A program made the position numbers and the translations under genes. Below, piece after piece: positions 1 to 9,087 of a stretch of DNA of 64,000 bases. The stretch lies in NCBI GenBank assembly GCA_003542575.1, contig DPKJ01000005.1:1-64000 (forward strand), written 5' to 3'. This DNA comes from Rikenellaceae bacterium. GTDB lineage: Bacteria; Bacteroidota; Bacteroidia; Bacteroidales; UBA932. How positions within the stretch are numbered: position 1 is the first letter of the stretch; every line of letters begins with the position of its first letter. Under the pieces are notes generated by a model that saw only the letters and a list, made by a program, of their open reading frames with translations, did no database searches and had not been told where the DNA came from.

Positions 1-204
1 AGGAGTTCCGCAGTCGCCGAAAAGTACCAGGAAAATTTGAGGGTACCCTAAAACAATCGGTTGCCGGAGTTGAGTGATATGGGAAAATAAAACATATTTC
101 CTTTTTAGACTATCTAAAATTTATGCCTAAATACGGAATCCCTCAACTTTTGCTCGTGATCCATTTTATTATTCCACAACCGAAATCATTAAATTTTTGA
201 GAAT

Positions 205-242
205 AAAAAAAGTCTGCAAGTTTAAACTTACAGACTTTTTTT
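205..242 (-). terminator. Terminator downstream of tRNA-Asp
   Basis: A 13-bp near-perfect stem (211-223 with 224-236, one C/A mismatch) is flanked by an A run on the left and a T run on the right. It could work in both directions, but it lies just after the 3' end of the minus-strand tRNA. In bases 1-204 I see no gene I can support, only short open frames running off the window edge. Confidence 0.75.
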
Positions 243-243
243 C

Positions 244-320
244 TGGCGGTATGGACGGGACTCGAACCCGCGACCCCCTGCGTGACAGGCAGGTATTCTA
301 ACCAGCTGAACTACCACACC
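244..320 (-). tRNA. tRNA-Asp (anticodon GTC)
   Basis: Read on the minus strand this folds into a complete cloverleaf. The acceptor stem GGTGTGG pairs with CCATACC, the anticodon stem CCTGC/GCAGG holds the loop CTGTCAC with anticodon GTC, and the T arm contains GGTTCGAGTCC. The 3' CCA is encoded in the DNA at 244-246. The anticodon assigns it to aspartate. It is the only tRNA gene I can see in the window. Confidence 0.95.
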
Positions 321-398
321 AGTTTTCCCTTTTGGGGACTGCAAATATAGGCACTATTTTAATATTTGCAAAATTAATTGAGCCAATTATTGATATTT

Positions 399-944
399 CT
401 ATTGACTTTTATGCATTTCAAAGAATGAAAAGTGAACATTACCGTACTTTTTTTCTTTCAAAAAATTGGGATGTTTCGTAAAATTGTGAGCAGCAGGATG
501 TTCAAATATGAGGAGGCCCTCCTCCTTTAAAACGGAGGAGCTTAAAATTTTATCAGGAATTGATTTTAAATTATCGAGATCGTAAGGTGGATCTGCAAAA
601 ACGATATCATATTTTGCACTACACAGGTTGAGAAAATCAAATACATTATGGCGAACTACATGCAGCCCTGAAATTTTTAATGATGCAGCAGTGTTTTTAA
701 TGAAGTTTGCATGTGCAATATTCATCTCGACTGCTGTTATGGCAGGGCATCCTCGCGATGAGAATTCGAGACTGATACCTCCTGTACCGGAGAAGAGATC
801 CAATACAGATATCTCTTCAAAATCATATGAATTTACAAGTGTATTGAAAAGCCCCTCTTTGGCAAAATCAGTGGTTGGTCTTGCTGCAAAATTCCTTGGC
901 GGAACTATCTGCCTCCCTTTATATTCTCCTCCTATTATCCTCAT
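399..944 (-). CDS. rsmD: 16S rRNA (guanine966-N2)-methyltransferase RsmD
   Basis: The 181-residue protein has the RsmD layout. It starts MRIIGGEYKGR, then has ARPTTDFAKEGLFNTL, the SAM-binding motif VLDLFSGTGG (about residues 47-56) and the catalytic DPPY motif (about 117-120). The family methylates N2 of G966 in 16S rRNA during assembly of the 30S subunit, using S-adenosylmethionine in the cytoplasm. Length is normal for the family. The next gene upstream (DUF3822) ends 6 bp before this start on the same strand, an arrangement common in Bacteroidetes, so the two are probably co-transcribed. Confidence 0.93.
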   Translation of the reverse strand: MRIIGGEYKGRQIVPPRNFAARPTTDFAKEGLFNTLVNSYDFEEISVLDLFSGTGGISLEFSSRGCPAITAVEMNIAHANFIKNTAASLKISGLHVVRHNVFDFLNLCSAKYDIVFADPPYDLDNLKSIPDKILSSSVLKEEGLLIFEHPAAHNFTKHPNFLKEKKYGNVHFSFFEMHKSQ

Positions 945-950
945 AGTATA

Positions 951-1763
951 CTAAAGATCAAACATCATAGAGGAGTATTTCATCTCTGAAAACTGGTCAG
1001 GCAAAGGGGTTGATGGATTTCTGAAATATTTGACCGAAGAAAAATATTTTGAAATGTCAAAAATCTCGAGATCTTTAATGTTACCGCCTACATAGACTGT
1101 TGTCAGTTCTGAATTGAATTGAGTCTCCTTTAAAGCAAGTAACAGAAAATAGAGGGCAGAGTTAAAATGAATAACGGGAAAGGTATTGCAAAAGATAACT
1201 CTGTTTCCCTCTGCAGCAACTATGTTCACTGCACCTTTTATGTAATGAAAAAGAATTTTATTGTGTTCGCTGAAATAGGGCAAAAATTTAATAAATGGGT
1301 AAACAGAAGGGAATATGTCAAACTGTGGCTGATACTCCTTAATTATGTTCAGGAAGGTACTGTTTACAGCAAAAAGAATCTTCATGCCCTCTCTCTTTAC
1401 CTCAGCAACATTTATTTCATCAAGATCATCTAGCTTATGTAGTGCAGAGAGCTCTTTTAGTTCGTTGCCACATTCATGCAAAGAGGCAGGGATCAGAGAG
1501 TATTTTTCTGTTCCGTAAATAATCTCAACTTTCCTGAAATTACCCCGTAAAACAGGTGTGTTTTTTAATACCTCAGAGCACCTCTTTGAAAACAGAGCCA
1601 TATCGTCTCTGTCCATTGAAAAATCGGAAGCATACACATAAAGCGGTTTGTGTTGCTTATCATCTACAATCGAAAAAGAAAATCCATTCAAGTCAGCTTG
1701 AATGGATAGTCTATATTCCGTTGTCTTCCCCAGCTGAAGCTGACTATTGACAATTACAGGCAT
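951..1763 (-). CDS. DUF3822 family protein
   Basis: This 270-residue protein looks like the DUF3822 family, which in Bacteroidetes usually lies directly upstream of rsmD, as here. The overall pattern (an N-terminal part with FSFSIVDD, a central segment VNSTFLNIIKEY, a C-terminal part with YVGG) suggests an actin-like ATPase-related fold, but no catalytic residues can be assigned from sequence alone. No signal peptide or membrane segment is visible, so a cytoplasmic protein is likely. It is 5 bp downstream of the preceding minus-strand gene, so these genes probably form one operon with rsmD. Confidence 0.75.
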   Translation of the reverse strand: MPVIVNSQLQLGKTTEYRLSIQADLNGFSFSIVDDKQHKPLYVYASDFSMDRDDMALFSKRCSEVLKNTPVLRGNFRKVEIIYGTEKYSLIPASLHECGNELKELSALHKLDDLDEINVAEVKREGMKILFAVNSTFLNIIKEYQPQFDIFPSVYPFIKFLPYFSEHNKILFHYIKGAVNIVAAEGNRVIFCNTFPVIHFNSALYFLLLALKETQFNSELTTVYVGGNIKDLEIFDISKYFSSVKYFRNPSTPLPDQFSEMKYSSMMFDL

Positions 1764-1768
1764 ATTAT

Positions 1769-2374
1769 TTATTCCCAGTTTCCGGCATTGTTGTTAGGAG
1801 CGTCAATACTACCAACTTTCATACCCGGATAACGACCTGCAATATCACGATCGGAGTTTAGATTAACAACAAGCTGTCTTTCAAGGCCTTTTAAAAGTAA
1901 GTCGTATGGAGCTGATGCTTCAAAAAGAGGCACGTCAACACCTGATACCTTGGCAATAATAGCTTTCATTAACATTTTTTCTCCACCGCTGAAAGGAATG
2001 AAAGCAAGTGAATCTACATTAAAACCTGCTCTTTTCAAAAGTGTATCTTTCACAGCAATTGGAATACTGTCACGAAATACTCTTTTTTGAGCTACTGCTA
2101 CCGAGTCGTCGAAAGATCCGATTTGTCTGATGATTGTGATTGTTCCGTTGTTGTAGAAATCAATCAGTGAATCCATATCGGATGTAAATTTATTGTACCT
2201 TGATTTATATGCAACCTGCAGCGTACGAATGTCTTTTAGCCTTTCGATGCAGATAGTCTCTCTGATTTTTCTTTGCTTTTCGAATTCAACAGGCTGCTGA
2301 ATGCTTTTATAAATCAAAAAGCCTAAAACTATTATCAGTACAGGCAGTACAACTAAAATTAAGATCTTTTTCAT
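1769..2374 (-). CDS. Membrane-anchored periplasmic protein, unknown function
   Basis: The 201-residue protein starts with a typical uncleaved signal anchor (MKKILILVVLPVLIIVLGFLI, given here as positions 1-21), followed by a soluble domain beginning with basic, helical sequence (ERLKDIRTLQVAYKSRYNKF). The short N-terminal hydrophobic helix followed by a long amphipathic helix resembles pseudopilin-like proteins of Bacteroidetes, but I cannot name a family. It is the first gene of the minus-strand run towards rsmD. The 129-bp gap to the divergent nrnA gene must hold the promoters of both. Confidence 0.6.
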   Translation of the reverse strand: MKKILILVVLPVLIIVLGFLIYKSIQQPVEFEKQRKIRETICIERLKDIRTLQVAYKSRYNKFTSDMDSLIDFYNNGTITIIRQIGSFDDSVAVAQKRVFRDSIPIAVKDTLLKRAGFNVDSLAFIPFSGGEKMLMKAIIAKVSGVDVPLFEASAPYDLLLKGLERQLVVNLNSDRDIAGRYPGMKVGSIDAPNNNAGNWE

Positions 2375-2479
2375 TTGTTATTATTGAATTTATATTAATC
2401 TTCTTACGAAAACGGGGTCTGGTGCTAAATAAGTTCCACAAAAGTAAAATAAATATTTAGACCCCGCAATATATTTTTC

Positions 2480-2487
2480 TAAATTTG
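2480..2487 (+). promoter_or_regulatory. Bacteroidetes -7 promoter box (TAAATTTG)
   Basis: TAAATTTG matches the Bacteroidetes -7 consensus TAnnTTTG and lies 17 bp before the nrnA start. No good -33 TTTG is obvious upstream. Confidence 0.5.
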
Positions 2488-2503
2488 TCCCAATTATTTT
2501 AAT

Positions 2504-3565
2504 ATGAGTCAATACATCTTTATAAAGGAGGCAAAGCAGTTTTTTGAGAGGGTCAAAAACTCTTCCCGTATTCTGCTAATAAGTCATTCCAGCCCGGACG
2601 GCGACGCTATAGGTTCTGTGACAGGTCTGCGAAACTATTTGAAGAACAGTGGTATAGATTCTGAAATTGCAGTCCCCAATTCATATCCTGAATATCTCGC
2701 ATTTTTGGATGACCCAAAAAAGATAAAAATTTTCAGCGATAAACCCGGGGAGACAATTGATCTGGCAGATAAAGCCGATTTGATAATTGCCCTTGATTTT
2801 AACCAACTTTCGAGGGTAGATGAGCTTGAGAAGCATGTTCTTGATTCAAGTGCGTTTAAAGTGCTCATTGATCACCATCCTATGCCTGATGTGAATTCGT
2901 TTGACCTTGTAATCTCAAATCCTCAGGTTTCATCTACTGCTGAACTGATATTCTGGATTTTAATAACCCTTGAAACAGAAAATGGATGTAAAGCAGAGCA
3001 TAATCGCAAGGCTGTTATAAATGAAGATGTTGCCCGGTCACTTTATGTAGGAATGATGACTGATACCAATAATTTCTCAAATTCAGTTAATTCAGCTACA
3101 TTTTTAATGGCCTCAATTTTGGTGGAATCGGGTGTTGACAAAGATATGCTGCAACATTTGGTGTTTGGTGGTTTTTCTGAATCAAGAATGCGTTTGTTGG
3201 GGCATATGCTGTTAAATAAAATGATAATAATTGACTCCTATGGAGCCGGTTATATTACTCTGTCAGAAGAAGAGCAAGCTAAATACGACTTTTCTGAAGG
3301 AGATTCCGAAGGTTTTGTTAATCTTCCATTGAGTATAAAAGGGATAAATATCTCTGCTTTGTTTACTGAAAAAGAAGATCATATAAGAGTTTCACTCAGG
3401 TCGACAAATGATTTTTCTGTTAACCGTCTGTCCCGGCTACACTTTAACGGAGGAGGGCATGAAAGGGCTGCCGGAGGTAAGTTGTATATTCCTTTTGAAG
3501 AGGTTCCGGCCTATTTTGAGCAATCTCTTGCAGTCAGTTTTGATGAATGCATGAAAAAGAATTAA
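2504..3565 (+). CDS. nrnA: DHH/DHHA1 phosphoesterase, NrnA-like
   Basis: The 353-residue protein has the DHH superfamily signature. It has SHSSPDGDAIGS (residues 27-38), DFNQLSR, the DHHPMPD motif (about residues 123-129), a DTNNFSNS segment, and a C-terminal DHHA1 domain ending in GGGHERAAGG. Homologues are Mn2+-dependent nanoRNases that degrade short oligoribonucleotides and, in some cases, dephosphorylate 3'-phosphoadenosine 5'-phosphate. The length is typical. A TAAATTTG promoter box lies just upstream. The FKBP gene follows on the same strand 32 bp later. Confidence 0.88.
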   Translation: MSQYIFIKEAKQFFERVKNSSRILLISHSSPDGDAIGSVTGLRNYLKNSGIDSEIAVPNSYPEYLAFLDDPKKIKIFSDKPGETIDLADKADLIIALDFNQLSRVDELEKHVLDSSAFKVLIDHHPMPDVNSFDLVISNPQVSSTAELIFWILITLETENGCKAEHNRKAVINEDVARSLYVGMMTDTNNFSNSVNSATFLMASILVESGVDKDMLQHLVFGGFSESRMRLLGHMLLNKMIIIDSYGAGYITLSEEEQAKYDFSEGDSEGFVNLPLSIKGINISALFTEKEDHIRVSLRSTNDFSVNRLSRLHFNGGGHERAAGGKLYIPFEEVPAYFEQSLAVSFDECMKKN

Positions 3566-3597
3566 TTGTGGAACGGTATTTGGATATCATAACCCGG

Positions 3598-4131
3598 ATG
3601 AAAAAACTGATTTTAAATACTCTTTTGGTTTTTGCTGTTACATCTTTAGTGCTCTCTTGCGCAAAAGATGACCGTGAGATTAATTTGCTTCAGCAGGAGA
3701 CCTCAATTGAGAGTTATGTTAAAACCTTTAGCGATAAAAGGGTAGAAGTTTACAATAAAGTATGGAGAGTTGTTCTGGAAGAGGGTGCTGAGTCTGCTGA
3801 GGCTCAAAAAGGTGACTCTGTTTTCTTTGATTATGCTGCTTATATTTTCAATTCAGGAAAAGGATTTCTATTCTCAACAAACAAAAGGTCCATTGCAGAA
3901 AGTGCAGAAATGACCCAGGATGTCTCTCTTTTTAAAAAGTGGAGAGTGCGATTGGGAAGCGGTGAACTTATTGCAGGCTTGGAAGAGGGTCTTGCAGGAG
4001 TAAAGAGAGGAGAAAGGTGCTATGTGATTTTCTCTTCAAGAAAAGGTTTCGGCCCTGTTCAAATTGGTCTGGTACCAAAATTGTCACCCTTAATTTATGA
4101 GGTTTGGATTACTGATGTTAAAAAGAACTAA
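3598..4131 (+). CDS. FKBP-type peptidyl-prolyl isomerase lipoprotein
   Basis: I chose the start at 3598 because it gives a lipoprotein signal (MKKLILNTLLVFAV, then lipobox VLSC) and removes an upstream extension that overlaps nrnA. The 177-residue product has FKBP features: KGDSVFFDYAAY near the front, then LIAGLEEGLAGVKRGER and a C-terminal beta strand PLIYEVWI. FKBP lipoproteins assist proline-limited folding at the periplasmic face of the envelope. Some catalytic aromatic residues appear altered, so isomerase activity is not certain. The next gene encodes a second, larger FKBP-like lipoprotein, which looks like a tandem paralogue. Confidence 0.78.
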   Translation: MKKLILNTLLVFAVTSLVLSCAKDDREINLLQQETSIESYVKTFSDKRVEVYNKVWRVVLEEGAESAEAQKGDSVFFDYAAYIFNSGKGFLFSTNKRSIAESAEMTQDVSLFKKWRVRLGSGELIAGLEEGLAGVKRGERCYVIFSSRKGFGPVQIGLVPKLSPLIYEVWITDVKKN

Positions 4132-4138
4132 TTTTTTC

Positions 4139-4146
4139 TAACTTTG
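4139..4146 (+). promoter_or_regulatory. Bacteroidetes -7 promoter box (TAACTTTG)
   Basis: TAACTTTG fits TAnnTTTG and lies 39 bp upstream of the chosen start of the second FKBP gene. That distance supports the 4186 start over the alternative at 4144, which overlaps the box. Confidence 0.5.
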
Positions 4147-4185
4147 TACGATTTTTATAATAATCAACTGGAAATAATTTACCGA

Positions 4186-5169
4186 ATGAATACCAAATAT
4201 TTACTGTCTCCTCTCTTTTTAGCCTTTGCGGCAATGTTTATAGTGTCATCATGTGCAAAAGATGTAGCCGAGAGTTCAGATTCTATCGAAAAGAAAGTAT
4301 TGGAAGCGCATATTAAGGTTGTTTACAACGATACAATAGCTCCCTTGTCAACCGGTGTGTATGTTATCACCAATAAAAAAGGAACAGGAAGAGAGATTAA
4401 AGAAGGGAGTTCTTTTTTTGTCAGGTACTCTACTCTTGACTTAAAGAATAATTACATTACAACCAGCAGGGACGATATTGCAAAACAAGTAGGGGGTTTC
4501 TCTTATGCAAATTACTATGGACCTGTGCTTTTTGAAATGAGCAACTATACTCTTATCAGAGGGCTCGAAGAGGCCTTTGGCACATTAAGGGAGGGAAGCA
4601 TAGTAAGAATCATCCTTCCATCATGGGCGTCAGATTTTGGTTACAAAAACAGTGACAGGTATCACGCCACAACCACTGTTTATGATGTTGAGATTGTGAA
4701 GGTAATAGATGATTATCCGCAATATGAGCTTGACACTCTCCAGAGATTTAGTAATTTATATTATGACGGCATCGATTCTCTGTTCAGAGGCTACTACTAT
4801 TACTCATTGAAAGAGGGAACCGGGGATTCACTTAAAGTTGGTACAACCGTTAAATATAATTATGTAGGTAAACTCCTTAACGGATTCGTTTTTGATACCA
4901 ATATTGAGGATACTGCAAGGAAATACAAAATCTACAGTTCTGATGATGTTAGCAAATACAATCCATTATCGCTTGAACTTCACGAAGTTGGCCAGGTCGG
5001 CTCTTCGGGGTCGTCAGTTGTTGATGGTTTTGCACAGACTCTTTTGCTGATGAAAAAAGGGGGAAAAGCTGTAACCTTCTTCTCTTCGGGATGGGGTTAC
5101 GGAGAGAATGCCCAGAGTACAGGGAAAAAACAGCAAATGATGTTTTATATTGAGGTTCTCGAAGACTAA
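4186..5169 (+). CDS. FKBP-like lipoprotein with two PPIase-like domains
   Basis: Starting at 4186 the product (327 residues) has a clean lipoprotein signal with lipobox VSSC and lies downstream of a TAACTTTG box. Two FKBP-like segments are visible. The first (about residues 50-170) contains SSFFVRYSTL and IRGLEEAFGTLREGS. The second (about 195-325) contains GTTVKYNYVGKLLNGFVFDTN, a GFAQTLLLMKKGGKA loop and the end MMFYIEVLED. This is probably an outer-membrane-anchored folding factor. It follows the smaller FKBP lipoprotein, so the pair probably arose by duplication. Confidence 0.75.
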   Translation: MNTKYLLSPLFLAFAAMFIVSSCAKDVAESSDSIEKKVLEAHIKVVYNDTIAPLSTGVYVITNKKGTGREIKEGSSFFVRYSTLDLKNNYITTSRDDIAKQVGGFSYANYYGPVLFEMSNYTLIRGLEEAFGTLREGSIVRIILPSWASDFGYKNSDRYHATTTVYDVEIVKVIDDYPQYELDTLQRFSNLYYDGIDSLFRGYYYYSLKEGTGDSLKVGTTVKYNYVGKLLNGFVFDTNIEDTARKYKIYSSDDVSKYNPLSLELHEVGQVGSSGSSVVDGFAQTLLLMKKGGKAVTFFSSGWGYGENAQSTGKKQQMMFYIEVLED

Positions 5170-5192
5170 GCCAAGTTATAAAGATATAAGTA

Positions 5193-5225
5193 AAAAGAGG
5201 GTGACTTTAACAGTCACCCTCTTTT
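5193..5225. terminator. Bidirectional terminator between convergent genes
   Basis: A perfect 14-bp stem (AAAAGAGGGTGACT, 5193-5206, with AGTCACCCTCTTTT, 5212-5225) has a 5-nt loop and T-rich flanks on both strands. It separates the FKBP gene from the convergent CoA-transferase gene. Confidence 0.88.
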
Positions 5226-5275
5226 ATTTTTTGATTGGGACAATATTTGTGTTTGTCAGAATAAACTTATCTAGG

Positions 5276-6580
5276 TTAGCCCTTAAAGTGAAAATGTGGG
5301 CCGAATCTTTCAAATGCTGCCTTATCAAGGGCCTCTCTGTGGTCAGGGTGTGCAACACTAATTATAAGGCTAGCTCTCTCCTGAAGTGATTTACCATACA
5401 GATTGACAGCTCCGTGCTCAGTTACGAACCAGTGAATGTGGTTTCTGGTGGTAACCACTCCTGCTCCTGAATTAAGTACAGGTGCAATTTTACTTATCCC
5501 TTTATTGGTAACTGATGGCATGGCAATAATTGCCTTTCCTCCTTTGGACATTGATGCTCCGTAAATAAAGTCCACCTGTCCTCCTACTCCGGAATAGAAT
5601 GTTGTTCCGAGTGAATCAGCACAAACCTGTCCGGTAATATCTACCTGTAGTGCAGAGTTAATGGCAGTTACTCTTGGGTTTTTTGCAATTATAAAGGGAT
5701 CGTTTGTGTAAGCAACATCCTGCATAAGAACCATAGGGTTGTCGTCAATAAAATCGTAAACTTTTTGCGAACCCATCAGAAATGTAGCAACCATCTTGCC
5801 TCTGTCAATCGCCTTGTCTGCTCCGTTTATAACTCCGCTTTCAACAAGCGGAAGAACTCCGTCGGCAAACATCTCAGTATGTATACCCAGGTTTTTATGG
5901 CCTCCCAACTGTGCCAATACTGCGTTTGGAATAGCTCCGATTCCCATTTGTAAAGTAGCTCCGTCTTCAATAAGAGCTGCGCAGTTTTTGCCAATGGCTG
6001 TCTCAAGTGCATCAGGTTCGGCAAAATGGGCAGGTTCGAGAGGTGTATTGTCTTCAACGAAAAAATCTATCATTTTTAATGGGATCATTGCATCTCCCCA
6101 TGCTCTTGGAACATTGCTGTTTACAACAGCTATTACATAATCTGCTGTCTCAATTGCAGCTAGTGTTGCATCTACAGAGGTGCCAAGTGACACAAATCCA
6201 TGCTTGTCGGGTGTTGACACCTGAATCATAGCAATATTGCATGGTAAAACTCCCGATCTGTAAAGTTTCTGGGTCTCACTAAGGAAAATGGGAATATAAT
6301 CTGCATAACCAGCCTGAACACTTTTTCTTACATTTCCTCCGACAAAAAAGGCCTGGTGAAAGAAGATCCCTTCGAAACGCTGTTCAGCATACGGTGCTTC
6401 TCCTTCGGTGTGCAGGTGATGAATTCTGACATCCTTGAATTCGGCTCTCTCTCCCCGGCGTATTAGCGCATCAATCAGGATTTTTGGAGCACTGGCTACA
6501 CTGCTCAGGTGAATGTGATCACCCGACTTTACCACTTTAACTGCTTCGTCGGCACTGACGAATTTTAGATTTGTGTGCAT
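5276..6580 (-). CDS. Acetyl-CoA hydrolase/transferase family (4-hydroxybutyrate CoA-transferase-like)
   Basis: The 434-residue protein belongs to the Cat1/AbfT class of family I CoA-transferases. The catalytic Glu lies in GIHTEMFADG (about residue 236), and the C-terminal acyl-CoA binding loop YSGVGGQVDF is present. Such enzymes move CoA between acetyl-CoA and short acids (4-hydroxybutyrate, butyrate, succinate or propionate), conserving the thioester energy during fermentation. The exact acid cannot be decided from sequence. The gene stands alone, convergent with the FKBP genes across a strong terminator, and shares a 106-bp divergent region with the SAM hydrolase gene. Confidence 0.85.
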   Translation of the reverse strand: MHTNLKFVSADEAVKVVKSGDHIHLSSVASAPKILIDALIRRGERAEFKDVRIHHLHTEGEAPYAEQRFEGIFFHQAFFVGGNVRKSVQAGYADYIPIFLSETQKLYRSGVLPCNIAMIQVSTPDKHGFVSLGTSVDATLAAIETADYVIAVVNSNVPRAWGDAMIPLKMIDFFVEDNTPLEPAHFAEPDALETAIGKNCAALIEDGATLQMGIGAIPNAVLAQLGGHKNLGIHTEMFADGVLPLVESGVINGADKAIDRGKMVATFLMGSQKVYDFIDDNPMVLMQDVAYTNDPFIIAKNPRVTAINSALQVDITGQVCADSLGTTFYSGVGGQVDFIYGASMSKGGKAIIAMPSVTNKGISKIAPVLNSGAGVVTTRNHIHWFVTEHGAVNLYGKSLQERASLIISVAHPDHREALDKAAFERFGPHFHFKG

Positions 6581-6657
6581 AATAAGTACTTGAAATTAAA
6601 TTATATAGAAGCGTTTTTGTATTCTGAAAACTAAGCCGCAAATGTATTAAAATTTTC

Positions 6658-6665
6658 TATCTTTG
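6658..6665 (+). promoter_or_regulatory. Bacteroidetes -7 promoter box (TATCTTTG)
   Basis: TATCTTTG fits TAnnTTTG and is 22 bp before the SAM hydrolase start at 6687. Confidence 0.5.
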
Positions 6666-6686
6666 CATAATATTTACATCTATCAG

Positions 6687-7463
6687 ATGACCACAGTTAC
6701 AATCACAAGCGATTGGAAAAACGGCGACTACTATCTGGGTGCTCTTAAGGGTGCCCTTCTCTGCTTAAGTTCTGATGTTCGTGTGGTCGATATTACAAAT
6801 TCCATTCCGAGTTTTGATGTTTTACAGGAAATTTTCATATTAAAGGGAACTTTTCGTCATTTTCCTAAATCTTCTATTCACCTTATGGGTGTAATGAGTG
6901 AACCAAGGCCGAATGTGCCAATGGTAATTCTCTATGGTGAGGGTCACTATTTTGTCGGGCTAAATGATGGGAGATTTTCACTCCTGTTCAATAATGTTCC
7001 ACCTATTTGTTTCGAAATTCTTAAAGGGCGGGAGAGCTCAGGCTCATTCTCTTCACTTGACCTTTTTAGGGAGGCAGTTGACATTATTATTACCAATACA
7101 TTTGAAAAGAGAACTATAGCATGTGATACGGTAAGGGAAACTGTTGCCGGAGTTGTGAATACTGCCGATGCAATTACCGGAAGGGTGCTTTTCTGTGACT
7201 CATTCGGCAATGCAATTACAAATATCGAAAAGAGCCTTTTTGACTCAACCAGAAAAGGGAGGGGTTTTACAATTTTTGTACAAGGGCCATATATGAAAAT
7301 CACCAAGATAGCAAGAGGGTATTGGGATAGCAGGCCGGGAGAGGTAATTGCCCTGTTTAACTCACTAGGATTACTTGAAATCGCAGTTAATCAAGGGGAT
7401 GTTACTAAACTCGAGAACCTTACACCATCGTCTGAGGTTAGGGTGAAATTTATTGACAAATGA
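6687..7463 (+). CDS. SAM hydrolase (adenosine-forming), DUF62 family
   Basis: The 258-residue protein matches the SAM hydroxide adenosyltransferase (DUF62) family. It has TITSDWKNGDYYLGALKG at the start, VVDITNSIPSFD, and the C-terminal segment CDSFGNAITNI that shapes the SAM site. These enzymes hydrolyse S-adenosylmethionine to adenosine and methionine. The start at 6687 follows a TATCTTTG promoter box and avoids an upstream extension. The gene ends with TGA, which is direct evidence that this host reads TGA as stop. mazG follows 44 bp later on the same strand. Confidence 0.85.
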   Translation: MTTVTITSDWKNGDYYLGALKGALLCLSSDVRVVDITNSIPSFDVLQEIFILKGTFRHFPKSSIHLMGVMSEPRPNVPMVILYGEGHYFVGLNDGRFSLLFNNVPPICFEILKGRESSGSFSSLDLFREAVDIIITNTFEKRTIACDTVRETVAGVVNTADAITGRVLFCDSFGNAITNIEKSLFDSTRKGRGFTIFVQGPYMKITKIARGYWDSRPGEVIALFNSLGLLEIAVNQGDVTKLENLTPSSEVRVKFIDK

Positions 7464-7507
7464 GTATATGATTGAATATTAAATATATAAAATAATTGAT
7501 AAAAGAT

Positions 7508-8311
7508 ATGAGCAGAGAGAAGGCTGTTAAAAGTTTCGAAAAACTCCTTGACATTATGGACAGGCTCAGAGCTGAATGCCCATGGGATCGTGAACAGACT
7601 GCAGAGTCGTTAAGACCACTTACAATTGAGGAGACATATGAGCTTAGCGACGCTATTTTGGCCGGGGATAATTTTAATATTAGTAAGGAGTTGGGTGATC
7701 TTCTTCTGCACATTGTGTTTTATGCTAAAATTGGTTCCGAAGAGAGGGCCTTTAGTATGGAGGATGTTATCGAAAGGTTATGTGAAAAGCTAATATACAG
7801 GCATCCCCACGTCTTCTCCGAGAGAGAGGTCTCCGGAACAAAAGAGGTTATCCAAAACTGGGAAAGCCTTAAAAGCACAGAGAAAAATGGAAACAAAAGC
7901 CTTCTGTCAGGTGTGCCGGCATCTCTGCCTGCATTGATTAAAGCTTACAGAATTCAGGATAAGGCAAGGGCAGTGGGTTTTGACTGGGATGAGAGAAGTC
8001 AGGTATGGCAAAAGGTAAGAGAAGAGATAGGTGAGTTTGAAGAGGAGGTTGAAAAATCAGAATTATCAGGAGAAGAAGGTGGCTATGGTGGTAAGGCAGA
8101 AGAGGAGTTTGGAGATCTGTTATTTTCGCTTGTCAACGCTGCAAGATTATATAATATCAATCCGGATACTGCTCTTGAGATGACAAATAAAAAATTTATA
8201 AAAAGATTTGCCCACCTTGAGAAGGTTGCAAAAGAGAGAGGAATCTCTCTCAAAGAGATGACTCTTGAGGAGATGGATAAGATATGGGAAGAGGCAAAAA
8301 CAATTGATTAA
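7508..8311 (+). CDS. mazG: Nucleoside triphosphate pyrophosphohydrolase MazG
   Basis: The 267-residue product starts MSREKAVKSFEKLLDIMDRL and shows the MazG signatures CPWDREQT (about residues 25-32), EETYEL and the metal-binding ELGDLLLHIVFYAKI. A second MazG-like repeat follows (EEFGDLLFSLVNAARL). MazG cleaves NTPs and dNTPs to the monophosphate and pyrophosphate, cleaning the nucleotide pool. The length fits the two-domain form. The stop is 1 bp before the tcdA start, so translation is probably coupled. Confidence 0.92.
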   Translation: MSREKAVKSFEKLLDIMDRLRAECPWDREQTAESLRPLTIEETYELSDAILAGDNFNISKELGDLLLHIVFYAKIGSEERAFSMEDVIERLCEKLIYRHPHVFSEREVSGTKEVIQNWESLKSTEKNGNKSLLSGVPASLPALIKAYRIQDKARAVGFDWDERSQVWQKVREEIGEFEEEVEKSELSGEEGGYGGKAEEEFGDLLFSLVNAARLYNINPDTALEMTNKKFIKRFAHLEKVAKERGISLKEMTLEEMDKIWEEAKTID

Positions 8312-8312
8312 T

Positions 8313-9062
8313 ATGGATAGTAAAACAGAGTTTGAGACTGCAGCATGGCTGGAAAGGAGCGAATTGCTTTTGGGAAAAGAGAGTTTGGAGAGGCTAAATA
8401 ACACAACCATTGCAGTTATAGGCCTTGGGGGAGTTGGTGCGTTTGCTGCAGAGATGGTCGCCAGAGCCGGCACCGGTAAAATGGTTATTCTGGATTCAGA
8501 TGTTGTTAATGAATCCAACAAAAATCGTCAACTGTTGGCTTTAGATAGTACTATGGGCAAATCTAAGATATCAATAATGAGAGAGAGGCTTTTGGACATA
8601 AACCCTAATCTGGAGGTTGTATCAGTTGATAGATATCTTACCGAAGAAAATGTTAATGAGCTCTTGGGAGATCAAAAAATTGATTTTCTGATTGATGCGA
8701 TTGATACTCTCTCTCCAAAAATTGCCCTTATTAAATTTGCCGTAAACGCAAAGATTCCTTTGGTCAGCTCAATGGGTGCAGGGGCAAAAACAGATGCCAC
8801 CAGGATTAAAATTAAAGATATATCAAAATCGTTTAATTGCCCTCTTGCCTATGTTCTAAGAAAAAAATTGAGAAAAGAGGGAATTTCAAAGGGTTTTATG
8901 GTTGTCTTTTCAGAAGAACTACCAAATAGTGAGGCAATAATACCGGTTGAAGAGCAAAACAAAAAATCGAGAGTTGGCACAATTTCATACCTTCCTGCTG
9001 TATTTGGCTGTATTGCAGCGCAGGCTGCTATATCATCCATACTTGGATTGGAGCACTCCTAA
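8313..9062 (+). CDS. tcdA: tRNA threonylcarbamoyladenosine dehydratase TcdA
   Basis: This 249-residue protein is an E1-like adenylating enzyme. The nucleotide-binding loop VIGLGGVGAFAAEMVARAG is followed by ILDSDVVNESNKNRQ, which is typical of TcdA/CsdL rather than ThiF or MoeB, and it has the SSMGAGAK segment. TcdA uses ATP to cyclise the t6A residue at position 37 of ANN-decoding tRNAs to ct6A. The start at 8313 is 1 bp after the mazG stop. An in-frame extension into mazG was rejected. Confidence 0.9.
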   Translation: MDSKTEFETAAWLERSELLLGKESLERLNNTTIAVIGLGGVGAFAAEMVARAGTGKMVILDSDVVNESNKNRQLLALDSTMGKSKISIMRERLLDINPNLEVVSVDRYLTEENVNELLGDQKIDFLIDAIDTLSPKIALIKFAVNAKIPLVSSMGAGAKTDATRIKIKDISKSFNCPLAYVLRKKLRKEGISKGFMVVFSEELPNSEAIIPVEEQNKKSRVGTISYLPAVFGCIAAQAAISSILGLEHS

Positions 9063-9087
9063 ACTACCCTCAGGAATGATTTTTTTG